Origin: Endothia cerciana
Lineage: Eukaryota; Ascomycota; Sordariomycetes; Diaporthales; Cryphonectriaceae
Direction: 5' to 3'
Length of the DNA stretch: 64,000 nucleotides
Assembly (NCBI GenBank): GCA_026119935.1
Contig: JALRMH010000061.1
Coordinates: 1 to 64,000 of the forward strand
Both the position numbers and the translations under genes were made by a program. The notes under the pieces were generated by a model. That model had not been told where the DNA came from. It was given only the letters and a program-made list of their open reading frames with translations, and did not search any database. This document shows positions 48,869 to 61,391 of the stretch, in pieces. Position 1 is the first letter of the stretch; each line of letters starts with the position of its first letter.

Positions 48869-51800
48869 ATGGAACCTCCGGCAGGTAGAGAGGACGTCGT
48901 GCACCACGAGGTCCGGGCGCATATCAACAGCCTGGTCTCTGCTGTAAGTCGCCCTACCACCAAGCTTGGGCGAAGCTGCTCGAGGCTGACCCAGCAATCC
49001 CACAATCACAGCTTGGAGGACTCAATGACGAGGATGACGGCACATACTATAGGCTCGGAGACGATGCCCTCGACGTCCTTCGCGACATAAAAAAATGGAT
49101 TCGGTTCTACGACGAGAAGACCAACCGCATGGATGTCGCGCGATGTCTGGCCGACGCAAATCTTGTCAGCGGCGATCTGATACACATCTTGGCCCTCTGG
49201 AAAGAGAATGGCAGAGACGACAGGTACAAGGCCAAGGTAGCACTGGCATGTCTTGAGCTCTTGGCCCCTCTGACATGGCCCATCGAGAAGAACCGGGAGA
49301 TCATGACCAACAACCACCACAGGCATGTGCCGCTATTGGAGCTCGCACAATTGAAGTACAAACGGAATATCATCAATTTTGATAGCGCACGCCTGTTACA
49401 CACCGCAGTCCGTATCGCATTGCCTTCCATGGCCGTACCCATCGGCGACAGGACGCAGAGGGATAATGGTATCATCAAGCTGGCGCTCTACTTCCTGCGG
49501 AATATCGCCCTGATCGCACCACCCCCTGGCTTCGAATCCGAAGGCGACGAGTCTCAAATATCGCGCTCGGCCACAATCGACACGTTCTCATATCAGGACA
49601 TCTTCTTCACGATCCTGACTCTGGCGTCGAACATGGGCGAGGACTTCAGGACAGAGGACGTGATCGTGATGGAGATCATCTTTCATCTGATCAAGCGGGT
49701 AGACATCAAGAAGCTCTTTCTCGACGAGCAGGAGCTGAGAAAGGTCAAGACGGATGAGTTGGCCAGCGCAATGAAGAAAGAGGCCTCTATGCTGCGGTCC
49801 TACAATCGAAAAGCACCCACAAGGCACAGCCGTTTCGGCACGATGCTCTGGGTCCAGAAGTCCGACGGAAAGGTTTCGTCACTATCTGGCCAAGGGGCAT
49901 TGGTGGATGTCTCCGAGAGAGAGCGGAAGATGGACGAATCCAAGACCTTCCGACCACCAAGACGAGCTGCCAAGGAAGCTATGGAGCCAGTCGCCCTCGG
50001 ACCACCTGTTGTGTTGAACGCGCGGGCGAACAAGCAACTTCGCGAATTTGTTGAGGAGTTTCTGGACTCTGGATTTAACCCCCTGTTCCAACAAGTGCGG
50101 AAGACCCTCGACAGGGAAGGTGTCGAGGTCATGCAACATCATGCTCAACAATTCTTCTACACGGTCGCCTGGTTTCTTGAGGCAGAGCGTGCCAGGCAGC
50201 ACTTGAAAAAGGAGCAGAAATCATCACCAGATGAACAAGTCAGCAGTTTTCAGCTGGTCGCCACCGTGCTGAACCAGGAAATGTTCATCACCTTGAAACG
50301 CTTCCTTGTCAAATCATATACCGATGGCGACTGGAGGGAGCTGAATGCAGTAATGCGGTGCTTGACACAGATTCTTCTGACAGTCCAGGAAATGTTCGCG
50401 TCAGACAATGAAGAGGATCAAGAAATCGCAGAGAACGCACTGAGCCGTCTTTTCTACGAAGAGGTCACCCACGACACCATTGTCAACATCGTACGGACAT
50501 ACAAAGACCAGGGTTTTGACTACCTGGATGCATGTACGGAACTCGTTCACACTTATATGCGGGTCCTGGAAGCGTACTCAAAAGAAAACGTGGATATGCA
50601 GGTGCGCTCGAAGAGGCGGACCAGGAAGAAGACTCAACGGACTACAGGCGCAGAAGACGCCGAGGGAAATGACCAGGGAGACGAGGGCGACGATTCTGCG
50701 GACGATCAGGCTGCAGCAGAGAAGACCAGCCAGGAACGAAAATTCGACTTCAAGAAGTTCGCCAACAGGTTTGTGGTGCAAGGTGTCGTGGACACCTTCA
50801 TCAAGTACACGAGGTACTACAGGGATCTTGACGATTCCCAGTTGAAAAGGGCACATCGATATTTCTACCGGCTGGCCTTCAAGCTAGACATGAGCGTAAT
50901 GCTCTTTCGTGTCGACATAATACACCTGTTCTACAACATGATCAAGGGACCTGAGCCACTGGACAAGAATCTCGGCATGTACAAGGAATGGGAGGAGATC
51001 GTGAAGCAAGTCATCAGGCGATGCATGAAGAAGATCCAGGAGCGTCCAGCATTGATTATCGAGCTATTGTTCTCCAAGATCAACCCCACGGTTTACTATC
51101 TTGAATACGGCTATGACAAGCAAGTCCTTAGCACCGCTACACCAAAGCCTGCTGCCGAACTCGAGTTCCGGCGGATGGATCTGACCTTGGACGAGCAGAT
51201 TGCGACTGCTGTCAGTCTGTTGCTTCAGAAGAATGAACCAGATCAGATGGATTGGGTGAAAAGCCAGTTGGCCGCCTGCGAGAAGGAGCGGGAGGCGTGG
51301 GAGGCATCGGAGAAGGCGAGGCTTATGCTCGAGGCACCAGATGGCACTATGGCCTTGCCGGAAAACTGGGAGGCGGCAATGAAGGAGCCTGAGATGTTTA
51401 GTAAGTTGGGGACTCCTCGGCTTCCGTTTTAACAGACAACTGACATAACATAGTACTCCATTCTGATGATGACGCACGGAAAACGGCCATCTTCAGGAAC
51501 CCACGTCTTCGTCTTTTAATGAAAGTTGTCGGCTTCGAGCGTCTTGCTCCAGCCTTGGACGAAGAACTCGGCTCGGCTTGGACAATTCCACCACGTCACT
51601 CGGCTGAGGACCTCGGAGAGTACAAGGATCTGATGAACAAGGCGATGGACAGCCCTGCAATATTTGAGGATGGCGAGACCGCCGAAAGCCAGGTCCGCCG
51701 CAAGACTGCCCCTCGCAAGAAAGCCGTCTACGACGACGAAGATGATGACGCCGACGACTTTCTGGACAACGGCGACAACGTCATGTTCCTAAAAAATGTA

Positions 51801-52691
51801 CCCTGGGAGAAGGTTGCCGGCGCAGGGGCCAAGGAGCGGCGTAACCGCCGCGGGAAGGATGCGCTGGGCAGCGGAGATGACGATGACTTACCCACGGATG
51901 AAGAAGACGCCATCCGCGTCAAGAGGGCCTATCAGCGGCTCAAGCGCGACATCGAGAAGCAGCGCAAGATTAAGTCAGCGCTATACATCGACCCCGCCGA
52001 CGATGAGAGCGACGCCGAGAACGACGCCGAGTTCTTCGCGCGCGAGGAGGCTATCCGCCAACGTGTGAGCAAGGCACTCCAATTCGCCCCGACGGATGTG
52101 TCGCAGCTGCAGGAGAGCCTTGCGCCCGCCGCGGCGGTCGCGGAGACCATGAGACGACTGATGGCGGATAGCGATGATGATGAGCCAGCAACAGAAGAGA
52201 GTGATAGTGGCAGCTCGCAGTCGGTCAAATCTAGGAAGAGAAAAGCTGCCGCGATGGACGTGGGTGATGAAAGTGTCGATGCGAGTGAAGAGACGAGTCC
52301 GCCGCCTGCCAAGAAGGTTGCAGCAGAGCCAAAGCCGAAGAGCAGGCTTGGCTTCCTGATTGACAGCAGTGATGAGGAGGACGAGGACATGGACGATGCT
52401 GAGCCGTCTTCTGACCACGCTAGTGATGATGAGGACGACGAGAATGCTGTCCACGAGTCTGACGGCGATGAAATGGACACGGATGACACGCCGTTGTCGT
52501 CACATCCAAAGAATGCGGACGAGGATGAGGAAACTGCCAAGAATCGATCTCCGCTCAAAGAGAAGGATGTCAACAGACTTGCTCAAATCAACACGCATGG
52601 CGATGGTGGGGATGATGACATTCCTGTGGCCACCAAGAGGCGCCCAAGGGCGAAGAGTGGATTTGTCTTGGAAGATAGCGATGAGGAGTGA
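48869..52691 (+). CDS. Replication-fork protection protein Tof1/Swi1 (Timeless family)
   Basis: Three exons (48869-48943, 49012-51400, 51454-52691) give 1233 aa, close to yeast Tof1. With Csm3/Swi3 it forms the fork protection complex that stabilises stalled forks and mediates the replication checkpoint. The Timeless domain starts in exon 2 (LGGLNDEDDGTYYRLGDDAL, then KKWIRFYDEKTNRMDVARCL) and runs to about residue 300, with LLELAQLKYKRNIIN typical of the family. The second conserved block covers VVQGVVDTFIKYTRYYRDL. The last third is a disordered acidic tail with many DSDDE/SDEED runs, several basic patches, and a terminal GFVLEDSDEE. Exon 1 is only 25 codons; the 53-nt second intron uses a CTGAC branch site. 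The product is nuclear. The ATG choice is supported by the phase-0 junction SLVSA/LGGLN. Confidence 0.95.
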
Positions 52692-53767
52692 TTCTTAGCA
52701 TTTGTTGCCGTGGAGGGACACGGACGGAGTCTTTCAGGTTTGGACACATTCGCATAGGAGTCAGAGGCATTGGCCTGGATAATCGAAGAGACATCTCTAC
52801 CTGCACCACTGACCTTCTGTGTGGAGAATAGATATTTGCAGAGGTGAGGTGGATCTTTGCCGAGGTAATATCTGGTATTATCCTTGATGCCCATGCCCCC
52901 TTTGCGGGTGTTTTCTACTTCCTGTGGAGCGGTCTTTCCTGATATGGGATCATCTCTCAGAGGATAGCCTCTTGTAGGCGACTTGTGTCTATCAAGGAGA
53001 CCAGCACCCGCCTTCCATCACATGTAGGGAATCCTTCTTGTCCGTTGATGTTTGATGCAGCTCTGCGATGTGCAATGTCATCTCTACAGACATCCAATAC
53101 TTTTTGTAATCCAATGAAACCCCGAGTATATTGGAAGGCGAAGGCTGAGATATGCCCTTCACATAAGTCAACAATAACAGAGATGCCAGGCTTCAGAGAT
53201 TTAAGTATTAGGCGGCTGTTCATGCATACCTACTAAGTAGACATGGTTGCCAATTACCCTTCCTTACGTGGAGACCATAAAGGTCCTGAAAAAGGATAGG
53301 GTTTGGTGATATCCATGAGACTAGGTTCACTTGGTCACTTGCAACCTCTCTGCTGGACACTACCTTTGTAACCCTTGATCTCATCCGTCTTGCCGTGGGG
53401 AGTTCTAGAGGAATTTGCCCTCGTGTTGCTTCTCCATCATCTCCTGGACCCACGCCGCAGGACCTATAGGAACTATGATGGCAGTGCTGTCTGCTCCTAT
53501 GACCTGTCGACGTTGCACATCTGGCTGGGCAAGAACTCCAGCAGCACCATCATGACCAGGTCAGACCTGTGCACGTTGGTCACTGAGAGCACTCTGACAA
53601 GTGGATGGCATTGTAGGAAGGGGCATACCATCAGATCCATCACCTTGATCAACTGCCTTTCTAGTTCTGGAACACGTGCCATTCACGCCAATAAGAGCCT
53701 TGGGTGTGTCTCCTGCAGAGCCAGAGATGGAGCGGACAGAATCGCATCCATCAGACCGGGACTGCTT
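52692..53767. other. 1.1-kb convergent intergenic region
   Basis: Between the stop codons of the Tof1 and Shg1 genes. It contains both 3' UTRs and no supported gene. Confidence 0.5.
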
Positions 53768-56562
53768 CTAGCGGCGACGACTTGAGCTGCGGTCCCTTCG
53801 ACCCCGGTCCCGTCTTGGCGAGCGGCTTCTGCTGCGATCACGCCGAATGATAGAATCCCGGCGGTCTCTTCTATCATCTCGATCTCTTTTTCTCTCGCGG
53901 TCCCGATCACGGTCTCGAGACGAATCCCTCACGCGGTGGCGAGGGCGACTCCTGCTTCGTGGCGAGCGGCTGCGCCGCCTGTCCTTGGCACGATCTCGCG
54001 AGCGATCTCGCCGCGTGGAGCTGCTGCGGTCGCGGCGGAATGACTCTCGACGGTCCCTGTCCCTCTCCCTGTCACGGTCACGATCGCGCTCGCGATCCCG
54101 ATCCCGATCCCGATCCCGATCCCGATCCCGATCCGGCCTATGAGAGTCTATGAGCACCGGAGACCTACTACGCCTCCGATTACTTCCTGGAGGCACGTAG
54201 CGGTCGATCTCGTCAGGGACACGGCGTCTTAGGTCGGGAGACCTCTCGCCACGATCACCACGCTCACTGCGATCACCAGTGGGCTCGAAGTCGATGCCAG
54301 GGACGGGCATGCCCTTTTGACGCGCCTCCTTCTGTGCAGCCAAGTAGGCCTTAGCCTCCTTCTCCCGCTCCCGCACCTGCTCTTGCTTCCACGCCTCCTT
54401 CTCGTCCTTATCGAGATAGGCAGGTGGACGATCCAGGACCTTTTCTGGAGATTTGGAACGGGCTCGCTTGACGCCTCTGTCTGTACTTCTTGACCTTCTG
54501 CGGGCCGACCGAGAGGGCTCTCGCTTCCTCGACCGTGAGCGAGATCGAGCACGAGCTCTGGACTTCGAGCGCCGCCTTGTCCCGGCATCAGACCTGGACC
54601 GCCTGCGTCTAGTAGAGCGGGATCTCTCACGTCGTTCTGGCCTGTACGGGCTACGTCTGCGTGGTGATCTTGACTTTCTGTCGAAAGAACTATAGTGATC
54701 ACGGCCTCGAGGTCGTGAAGAGCTTCGTCTTCTCTCGTCTCTCCTTGTAGACCGGCTTCTCGACCTGCGCCGCCTGGCCGAGCGACTCCGTGATCGGCGT
54801 GAATAGTGATCGCGACTACGATCCCGTCTAGAGCCCCTGGCATCTCGTGGATCTTTGGCGTCATCCGTTGTCCGCCTAGTCCGTGATGAAGACCTGTTGC
54901 GGCGTCTATAAGAATCGTGGTCCTTGTCATCCCGGTCTCGACGTCTCGATGCAGAAGGGCTGCGTCGAGTCTCCTTTCGTGGTTTGTCCTTAAGCGAAGA
55001 CCCTCGTGCCTTTGCACTGGACGACCTGTGACGGCTTCTGCCTCGCACATCCCTAGTCGATAGTACTGGAGAACGGGATCTGCGGCGAGAGCGCGAACGA
55101 CGCCTAGTTGGGCTGCGAGACCGCTTTCTCTCCTCTCTGACCTTGACATCTTTTGTCTCTTTAGATTCCTTCGTCTCCTTGGACTCCTTAGAGTGCTTCA
55201 CCTCGGCCGGCTTGTTGTCCTTCACAGGATTGGCGACCTTGTTTTCAACAGATTCTTCCGCCTTGAGCTTCGAGGGTACTGCTACCTCAACTGGCTTTTT
55301 GGCCTCGACAACCTTGGGAGAGTCTCTGCGGATCGGCTGAATTGCCGAAGCAGGCATGGCCTTTCGTGGTGGCGGCTTGAGCTCCTCGTCAACCTCCAGC
55401 TCAGGTTGCTTAGCCGCGACCCGCTTGCTGTCTCGGAGCAGATCAGCTAGTGCCTCTTCCTCAAGACGGGAAAGCTCCTCTTTCGAGAGCTGCTTTTTCA
55501 CGTCTTCAGGGCGACCGCGACTATCCTCCCTCGTACTTCGGTGCCGCCGGTGCCTGTCTCTAGAACGGTCCCTCGGACGAGCTCTTGCCCGCGAGCGATC
55601 GCTCGACCTTGGGCGGTCCCGATGGTCCCGTGAACGATCTCTACCGCGATCACGATCACGATCCCGGCTCCTGTTGCGATCGCGGTCTCTGGAGCGATCC
55701 CGGGCTCTTGGGCGTTCGCGGCGTTCGCGACGCTCGCGTTCTCGCTGCTCACGTTCCCTCTCGCGCTCCTTCTCCCTCTCGTCCCGCTCTTGTCGTCGTT
55801 TCTCCTCCCGGGCAGCTCGCTCAGCCTCGCGCTTCTTAAGCTCGGCACGCTCCTCCCTCTCGGCGATCTCTCTCTTCTGGCGGGCGATCAGCTCCTCCAT
55901 AGCCTTGAGCTCGGCATACTTCTTGTCCCTCTCGGCACGCCTTGTAGCAGTCTCGACGGCATAGTCATCGTCCGTCTTGGAGCCCTTGATACGCTCGGCC
56001 TCGGCGGCCTCAGCGCCGACCTCTGCTGCTCGCAGTTGGCGGATCTGGTTCTCGATGGGTCCGATGTCGATGAGGTTCTCCAGGATCGCCTCGGCATTCT
56101 TGTAGACGCCTGTACGGTCCAGTGCGCCGTCAATCAGGGCGACTGCCTTTCCACGGTCGATGGACAACAGCTGCATAGGGTTTCGCTCGACTTCTGCCTC
56201 GGCGATCTCGATGATGGAGTCCTGGATTTTCGTGCGGTATTCCTGCCCAAAAACACACTATCAGCATCTGCATGAAGCGACGGAATCGTGAATGCTGACG
56301 GTGTGGCACATACACTAGCTTCGAAAGTCTCCCAGACGTTCTTGCGCGTCTCATCGTAGCCTCCCTTCTTCTTAAAAGCGTGGGCGAGCTCCTCGATGGC
56401 CGATCGTGTGGCGGACGGTAGAGGCAGCTCAGACGCCTTGAAGTGCCTTGGCTTAGGGACGATGGCCGGTGCATCGGCCATCTTGGTATCGCTGTCTGCC
56501 GATGCATCGCCGTTGGTCATTGCAGGCACAGTCGCAATCGCGTTGACGGCCGCGACCGCCAT
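53768..56562 (-). CDS. COMPASS Shg1-domain protein with long RS/RD tail
   Basis: Two exons (56562-56314, 56242-53768) give 907 aa. The 71-nt intron starts GTATGT and joins EAS to EYRTKIQ in phase 0, inside the domain. Residues about 52-150 match the Shg1/BOD1 domain (SATRSAIEELAHAFKKKGGY; LLSIDRGKAVALIDGALDRT). Yeast Shg1 is a subunit of the Set1/COMPASS H3K4 methyltransferase. A Lys/Glu/Arg-rich coiled coil follows (about 170-240). Beyond that some 600 residues are Arg/Ser, Arg/Asp and Arg/Glu dipeptides like those of SR splicing factors. Yeast Shg1 lacks this tail, and the family is much shorter in yeast. It should be nuclear and possibly in speckles. A hexanucleotide microsatellite encodes part of the RD run. 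It is divergent from the small mitochondrial gene. Confidence 0.9.
54092..54136 (-). repeat. (GATCCC)n coding microsatellite
   Basis: About seven hexamer units in frame encode alternating Arg-Asp dipeptides in the Shg1-RS protein. Length changes by six bases would keep the frame. Confidence 0.85.
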
Positions 56563-57147
56563 CTCCAGAGAGTGTGCCTTGGAAGGCAAGCTCAGGGGGG
56601 ACCTGCTGCTGTCATCAACCCAACAGCGATGTGGAAAGGGCTCGGCCACCCCTGGAAGACTTTCGGCAGATGGAATGAACGTGAGAGCGAGAAGACGCTG
56701 GGTGAGGAGAGGATAGGGACGGTCACGATCAGAAGGCCTGTCGCGCAAAAAGAAATGGAACGTCGCGCGGTTGAGTGACGTGCAGGGATCGCAGAATGGC
56801 GAGTGTGGGGCCTGGCACACCCCTGACATGCAGGAGCCGCAGGTGGGTCTCTGATGGGCGCCCGCCCTGGCTTGCTCTGTGGACGCCCCCCCCCCCCCCC
56901 CCACGGTTTCCGCGCTAGGAGCTGGAAAAAGACCTCAGGCCGTAACCCCAACGTCGACCGTCGAGAGCTCCAATGAAGCTCGGGCTATCAGTCATCCACT
57001 GCCGACTCCAATTGACGACACCCCTCGCCTGACGACACTTCGAAGGCGAGCACGACCGATTGAGGACTGCTCTGTCGAGCGTTACGAACGAAAAAGACAC
57101 GTCTCCCCTCATCCACCCCGTCGGTCACCGTCAATCGCGCCGTAAAG
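56563..57147. promoter_or_regulatory. Divergent promoter, Shg1 / small mitochondrial protein
   Basis: 585 bp between two start codons. It contains a 17-C run at 56886-56902. The minus frame stays open for about 114 codons upstream of the chosen Shg1 ATG but has no clear protein character there. Confidence 0.5.
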
Positions 57148-57473
57148 ATGGTCTCCCGCATCCTCTTCTGGACCGGCTTCGGTACGATACACGCCTCTAC
57201 CACGATGCTACGCCTTGGCACATGAAGGAAGGGAGTCTAACGAGAAACCGAACAGGCATCGCGACCCGGGTATGGCAGCTCGGTCTACAACAGATAAGGC
57301 CCTGGGCACCTAAGCTCCTCTGGGCCTACCCCATCTTCGGCGCATGTGGTGCGAGTTTCGGATACTGGCTAGAAACTGTCGACAAGAAGCAGGTGGAGAT
57401 TTTACAGGAAAGGAAAGAGGCGATCCTGGCCAAGCGAGCGCGGAGAGCCGCACGGGAGGGTGAGGCGGCGTAA
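57148..57473 (+). CDS. Small mitochondrial membrane protein, probable complex I accessory subunit
   Basis: Two exons, 57148-57181 and 57256-57473, give 83 aa. The 74-nt intron begins GTACGA, has a CTAAC branch site and ends ACAG, giving FWTGFGIATRVWQLG across the junction. One hydrophobic segment (LLWAYPIFGACGASFGYWL, about 33-51) is followed by a charged amphipathic helix (QVEILQERKEAILAKRARRA). Size and layout fit a single-pass inner-membrane accessory protein. I recall similar fungal proteins named NADH-ubiquinone oxidoreductase 14-kDa subunit, but this is not provable from the sequence; an ATP synthase small subunit is the main alternative. The neighbouring Shg1 gene is divergent. Confidence 0.75.
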
Positions 57474-58064
57474 GGGGATCAAGAATCACAGTTCTTGGGC
57501 GCAGAGAATGGGGGTGGTCAGAGTGCAACATCAACAGCACGACGGACCTGAGAGACAATTACTACGAGGTTCACATGAAGAAGCACATTTGATTGTCATT
57601 AGTGCTCTGTCTGTGTACCGTTATGCAGGTAGCATGGTCCTCATCCACTGTCCGTCATCTCCGCCTGCCAAAGCCACCCATGTCGATGTTGGGCTCCTGC
57701 CCATGTCTGTCCAAATTCTCGCGTACCTTTGGTATTAAAATGATTCTATGTCATCAAAGTCATCGTCATAGCAGCAAGGGGTACGAACGGAAGATGTACC
57801 GGTACGCGGGTTCGTGGGCGTATAGTCGATTAGAGGTGTATTGCGTTGTGCCTCCCGCCACCCAAGGAAAACTCAGGACCAAAACGTGATTATACGAGCC
57901 CCTCTGGCCAGTCTGGACCGAGTCGACACCACCACTGCTTCGTGGCATAGTAGTCGCAATGACCCGTGAGAAGTAAAGGTCCTTGCCTTTAGAGTCGTCA
58001 CGGTCGGTGCGCTATGGTGCCGTACCCCTGAGATGCAATGTCGGGGGGTCTCCCTGCACATGCA
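57474..58064. other. 591-bp convergent intergenic region
   Basis: Between the stop codons of the small mitochondrial gene and the eIF2B gene. Only 3' UTRs are expected; nothing else is visible. Confidence 0.5.
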
Positions 58065-59471
58065 TCAACCCGATGTACGCTCGTCGAGCTTCTTCAGGAC
58101 TGAGAGTATGGCAGACGTCGAGCCGCTGGCGTTTGCCTCCTCACTCTCCGTCACGACAATGGAAAGATACTTGTCTTTGGTAACGTCGAAGAGCAGTCGG
58201 AAATGGTCGGCGGTGCATTGGTCGGGGTCAATCTCATTATACGTGAGAGAATCGACCGAAATACGTTCCCTGTCGCAGTTGACCGTCTCGAGGAGTGAGA
58301 CGACGGGAACATCGGCGTCTTTGGCTGCCATGGCGATGTCAGAGGTGCCTGCCGGAGCATACAGCGAACCGTTGGCGAACATGGCCTCGGCCCCCAGGAA
58401 GACCTTGGAGGCGCGCCTGACGTGTATGCTGATGCCAGATAGACTGGGATAGTAATGAACTCGAATACCGTCATTTCTGAGGATCTTGGCGAGCTCTTGA
58501 CCCGAACGGTCAAAGGGATCGTCGACCACGATCACCTCAAACCTCCGCCCGGCAGCCCAAGCGCGTTGCAATGTTATCCGCACAAGCCTCGTGTTGCCGT
58601 AGGTGAGGACAGTTTCGCCGTCTTCGACCAGCGATATAGCCTTGGAGGGGATGGCGTCTTCTGCGTAGAGCACTCTCTCTTGAACGAATTGCTCTATAGC
58701 CTGGCACAGAGACTCCTTCGACTCCTCCTCTGATGCGTTGATCTCGACGAGCTTGGCGATCTTGGCTTTGAGCATGCGGATGGCGTTGCCCATCGAGAAA
58801 CACATGGGTCGACATCCAGTCAGGTACTCGATTTGAGGATTCAGACAATGAGGTAGGAAATGGCGAGTAAACGTGTGACCGGATGGACTTTCATATGACT
58901 CAATGACCTAAGATTCCTGATTAGCCCCTTGCACGCGGCGATAAGGAACTGCATACCTCACCTTCTGAAAGGCTACGAGCATCGCCTCAAGTCGCGCCAG
59001 GTTGTCCTTCAACGTGAAACTGGCCATCTGCTGGCCGATAGCCAGGACAGCCGGGTGCACATCTTTATCGGCCTTGGACAGAGGGAGCTTCTTCGCCATC
59101 GACAAGTAGCTGAACGTCTCCGGTACCTCAGGCCCCTTGGGCTTGGGAGGCTGCGGAGCCTGCACAGGCGTGGGGCCGGCCTTCTTAGGGCCCTTGGTGT
59201 TCGGAGTTGACGCTGTCGCGGGGATGTCTTGCCTTTGGGATTTCTGCTTCGGGCCGCCTTTGCTGCTATCATTTGAGGTGGAGACCGCAGCAGCCTCTGC
59301 GACGTTCTTGGCCGCGACGACCTGGCCTCTTCGCGCAGCCTTCTCGGCCTTCTTCTGCGCCTTCAGTTGCGCAGGTGTCAGTTTTGGTGCCGCATCTTGA
59401 GCAGTTGCGGGAGCTGGTGCTGGTGCTGGAGCAGCTGCAAGCGCAGCAGCCAGGGGGACATTTTCTGACAT
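58065..59471 (-). CDS. Translation initiation factor eIF2B subunit delta (Gcd2)
   Basis: Two exons (59471-58962, 58907-58065) give 450 aa. The 54-nt intron starts GTGAGG, ends CTTAG and joins AFQK to VIESYE. The product is the regulatory delta subunit of eIF2B, the guanine-nucleotide exchange factor for eIF2, and senses eIF2 phosphorylation in the cytosol. The N-terminal 100 residues are Ala/Pro/Lys-rich and disordered (APAPAPA, then KAQKKAEKAARR), as in delta subunits. The IF-2B fold follows: HCLNPQIEYLTGCRP, SMGNAIRMLKAKI, GETVLTYGNTRLV, FEVIVVDDPFDRSGQE, KVFLGAEAMFANGSLY and AGTSDIAMAAKDADVPV. LNPQIEYL and the SMGNAIR context argue for delta over alpha or beta. Length is on the short side for delta. 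Confidence 0.93.
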
Positions 59472-60464
59472 GTTGCCTTGCTGGAGACGTTGTTGAGCGC
59501 GTTCGTTGTTGTGAGAGGTTGCTGTGAGAAGGAAAATCAGTGAGAATGATACTGGGTGACTCAAAAGGCTCAAAGTGGGATGTGATGTACTTTCTGCCCC
59601 ACGCTAAAATTGTCTATTGGTGAACGGGCCACCCGCTCGTCTGCTTGCATGTGAACTGAATGGCAAGGGTTGCACCACGACCCCTGCTTCTTTTTTCATT
59701 TGTTTTATTCTTGTTCCATGTTTTGATTTGCAACTATCCTTACGTTTTTCTCGAATGATGCTTTAAAATGGAAGAGCTGGGCCTGCAAATTCATTTTGAT
59801 GTCCACAGGGGAGAACAACAGAGCAGCATTCGAAGGGTGCACATTTGCGTTTACTATGGTAACAGGGCTGGTGCAGAACATTGCTGCACTGGACTAAAAT
59901 GATACAGGATACGCAGAGGCTAAATCCAAGCAGACTAGAAAAAGCTCCGAGGGCCCTGAATTGCTCACCTGAGAGGGAAAATGACAGTGGGTATTTCCAA
60001 GTTAGAAGAGGGGCAAAAAACAAGGGGGAAAAAAGGGAAGGGAAAAAAGGGAAAGGAAGGAAGAAAAAAGGTTGGGTAACCCTCCAAACCGAGCATTTAC
60101 TGGCTAACACAACCACTAACTCAATCTGATATGTAAATCCCAGCGGACGAGACATGTCGAACAGGATTCTACATTATATGAGCATGCTAAGTGATGGTTG
60201 TAGGTGTTCTAGAGTAGTTGTAGAACTTGCTTTGATAAGGCTGGTAGCGGGTAAGGTTTAACCTGTATGTAGTTTATTATACATAGAACGTGTCATAGCC
60301 AAAATGTAGTCGGCATGTGAAGAGTGGGATTGAATTCGAAAAAGGACAATGTTTTATGCCAAACTCCACGCTTGATCACAAGTTCTATACACTGCTCTGC
60401 GGAGAACCATATGCCAATGATACACCGCATTATGTGTCCGGGTCATTATTCATGGTTGAACCCA
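59472..60464. other. 1-kb intergenic region
   Basis: Between two co-directional minus-strand genes. It holds the IF3 3' UTR and the eIF2B promoter. A purine-rich stretch lies near 60014-60070. No gene is supported. Confidence 0.5.
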
Positions 60465-61391
60465 TCATGAGCTCTGTCCTGAGCCGTCCGCCTCGCCCTC
60501 CTCAACAGCATCATCGGACTTCTCCTGCGTCTTGCCCTGCAGGAAGAGCTTCATACTGCCCAACAACTTTCCCTCCCTCCCCTTCCACTCCTTGGACCCC
60601 TTGACCTCCGCCGCAGCCTCCAGAATCCTATCCACCAGTGCCGTGGCATCCTTCTCTTTCGCCTGGGCCTTCGCACCGCTCTTCTTCTGCAGCAGCACCT
60701 GCACTTTCCACCCCTTGACCAGGAACCTCTGCAGATTTTTCACCTTGTGCTCCAGATCATGCGGTGTCAGCGTCCAGTTGATCTCCAGCTCCTTCTCCTT
60801 GTTGGATGCCGCCTTCTTCTTGCGCTGCTCCTTCTCGAACTGCAGCCTCTGGAGCTCCTCCTTCTTGTTTACAATCTTGGCAACCGGCCACCGCAGCGCG
60901 CTCGGGTCTTCGGGGTCTGGAAAGTACATGACCTGCAGCGAGTGTGTCTTGCGGTCGACCGTCGCGAGCAGCTCCCTCACCTGCCGCGGCTCAGACAACC
61001 TCTCGACCCCGTCGTCCCAGACCTCCTTGAGGAAGACGTACGGTTGGCGGATCTCGTCGTCACGGGGCAGGCGGCCCAGCTTCGTATTGATGCGTGGGCC
61101 GGGCCTGTCCCCGTCTGGGAGCATCTTCTGCCACGACGGCTTGGCGGGTTTTCTCGCGGCGAGGGCGGCAGCGACTGAACTTCGGTATGGATTCGAGGAG
61201 GAGGTGTTGCTACTACCCCATGTGCCGGCTGAACCGGTTGGTCTATCCCAATATCTGCGCGTTTGCTGTGAGGAGGGTGCGAGGAGGGCGGGTACGAGTA
61301 TTCTCGTAACGCGGAGGCAGTCGGAAGTCGAGGGCATGAAGACGCGCCGCAGCGCGGTCGCCGGGTTGAAAGCACACTTTGTACCGGCCAT
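60465..61391 (-). CDS. Mitochondrial translation initiation factor IF3
   Basis: One exon, 308 aa. It binds the small mitoribosomal subunit and blocks premature subunit joining. The N-terminus is basic with a presequence character (MAGTKCAFNPATALRRVF...TRRYW). The IF3 N-domain reads RINTKLGRLPRDDEIRQPYV and the linker SLQVMYFPDPEDPSALRWPV. The C-domain follows a Lys/Glu-rich helix with EKELEINWTLTPHDLEHKVK and RFLVKGWKVQVLLQKKSG, the RNA-binding KxLxRFLxKGxKVxV pattern of IF3. The ATG is chosen at 61391; the frame is open upstream but lacks another ATG. It is divergent from the thioredoxin gene across about 520 bp that contain a CCAAT box. Confidence 0.9.
   Translation of the reverse strand: MAGTKCAFNPATALRRVFMPSTSDCLRVTRILVPALLAPSSQQTRRYWDRPTGSAGTWGSSNTSSSNPYRSSVAAALAARKPAKPSWQKMLPDGDRPGPRINTKLGRLPRDDEIRQPYVFLKEVWDDGVERLSEPRQVRELLATVDRKTHSLQVMYFPDPEDPSALRWPVAKIVNKKEELQRLQFEKEQRKKKAASNKEKELEINWTLTPHDLEHKVKNLQRFLVKGWKVQVLLQKKSGAKAQAKEKDATALVDRILEAAAEVKGSKEWKGREGKLLGSMKLFLQGKTQEKSDDAVEEGEADGSGQSS

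Noticed and set aside
53847..55964. Several plus-strand open frames of 60-200 codons
   Set aside because: Antisense shadows of the Arg/Ser-rich Shg1 gene, reading as Arg/Ser low complexity.
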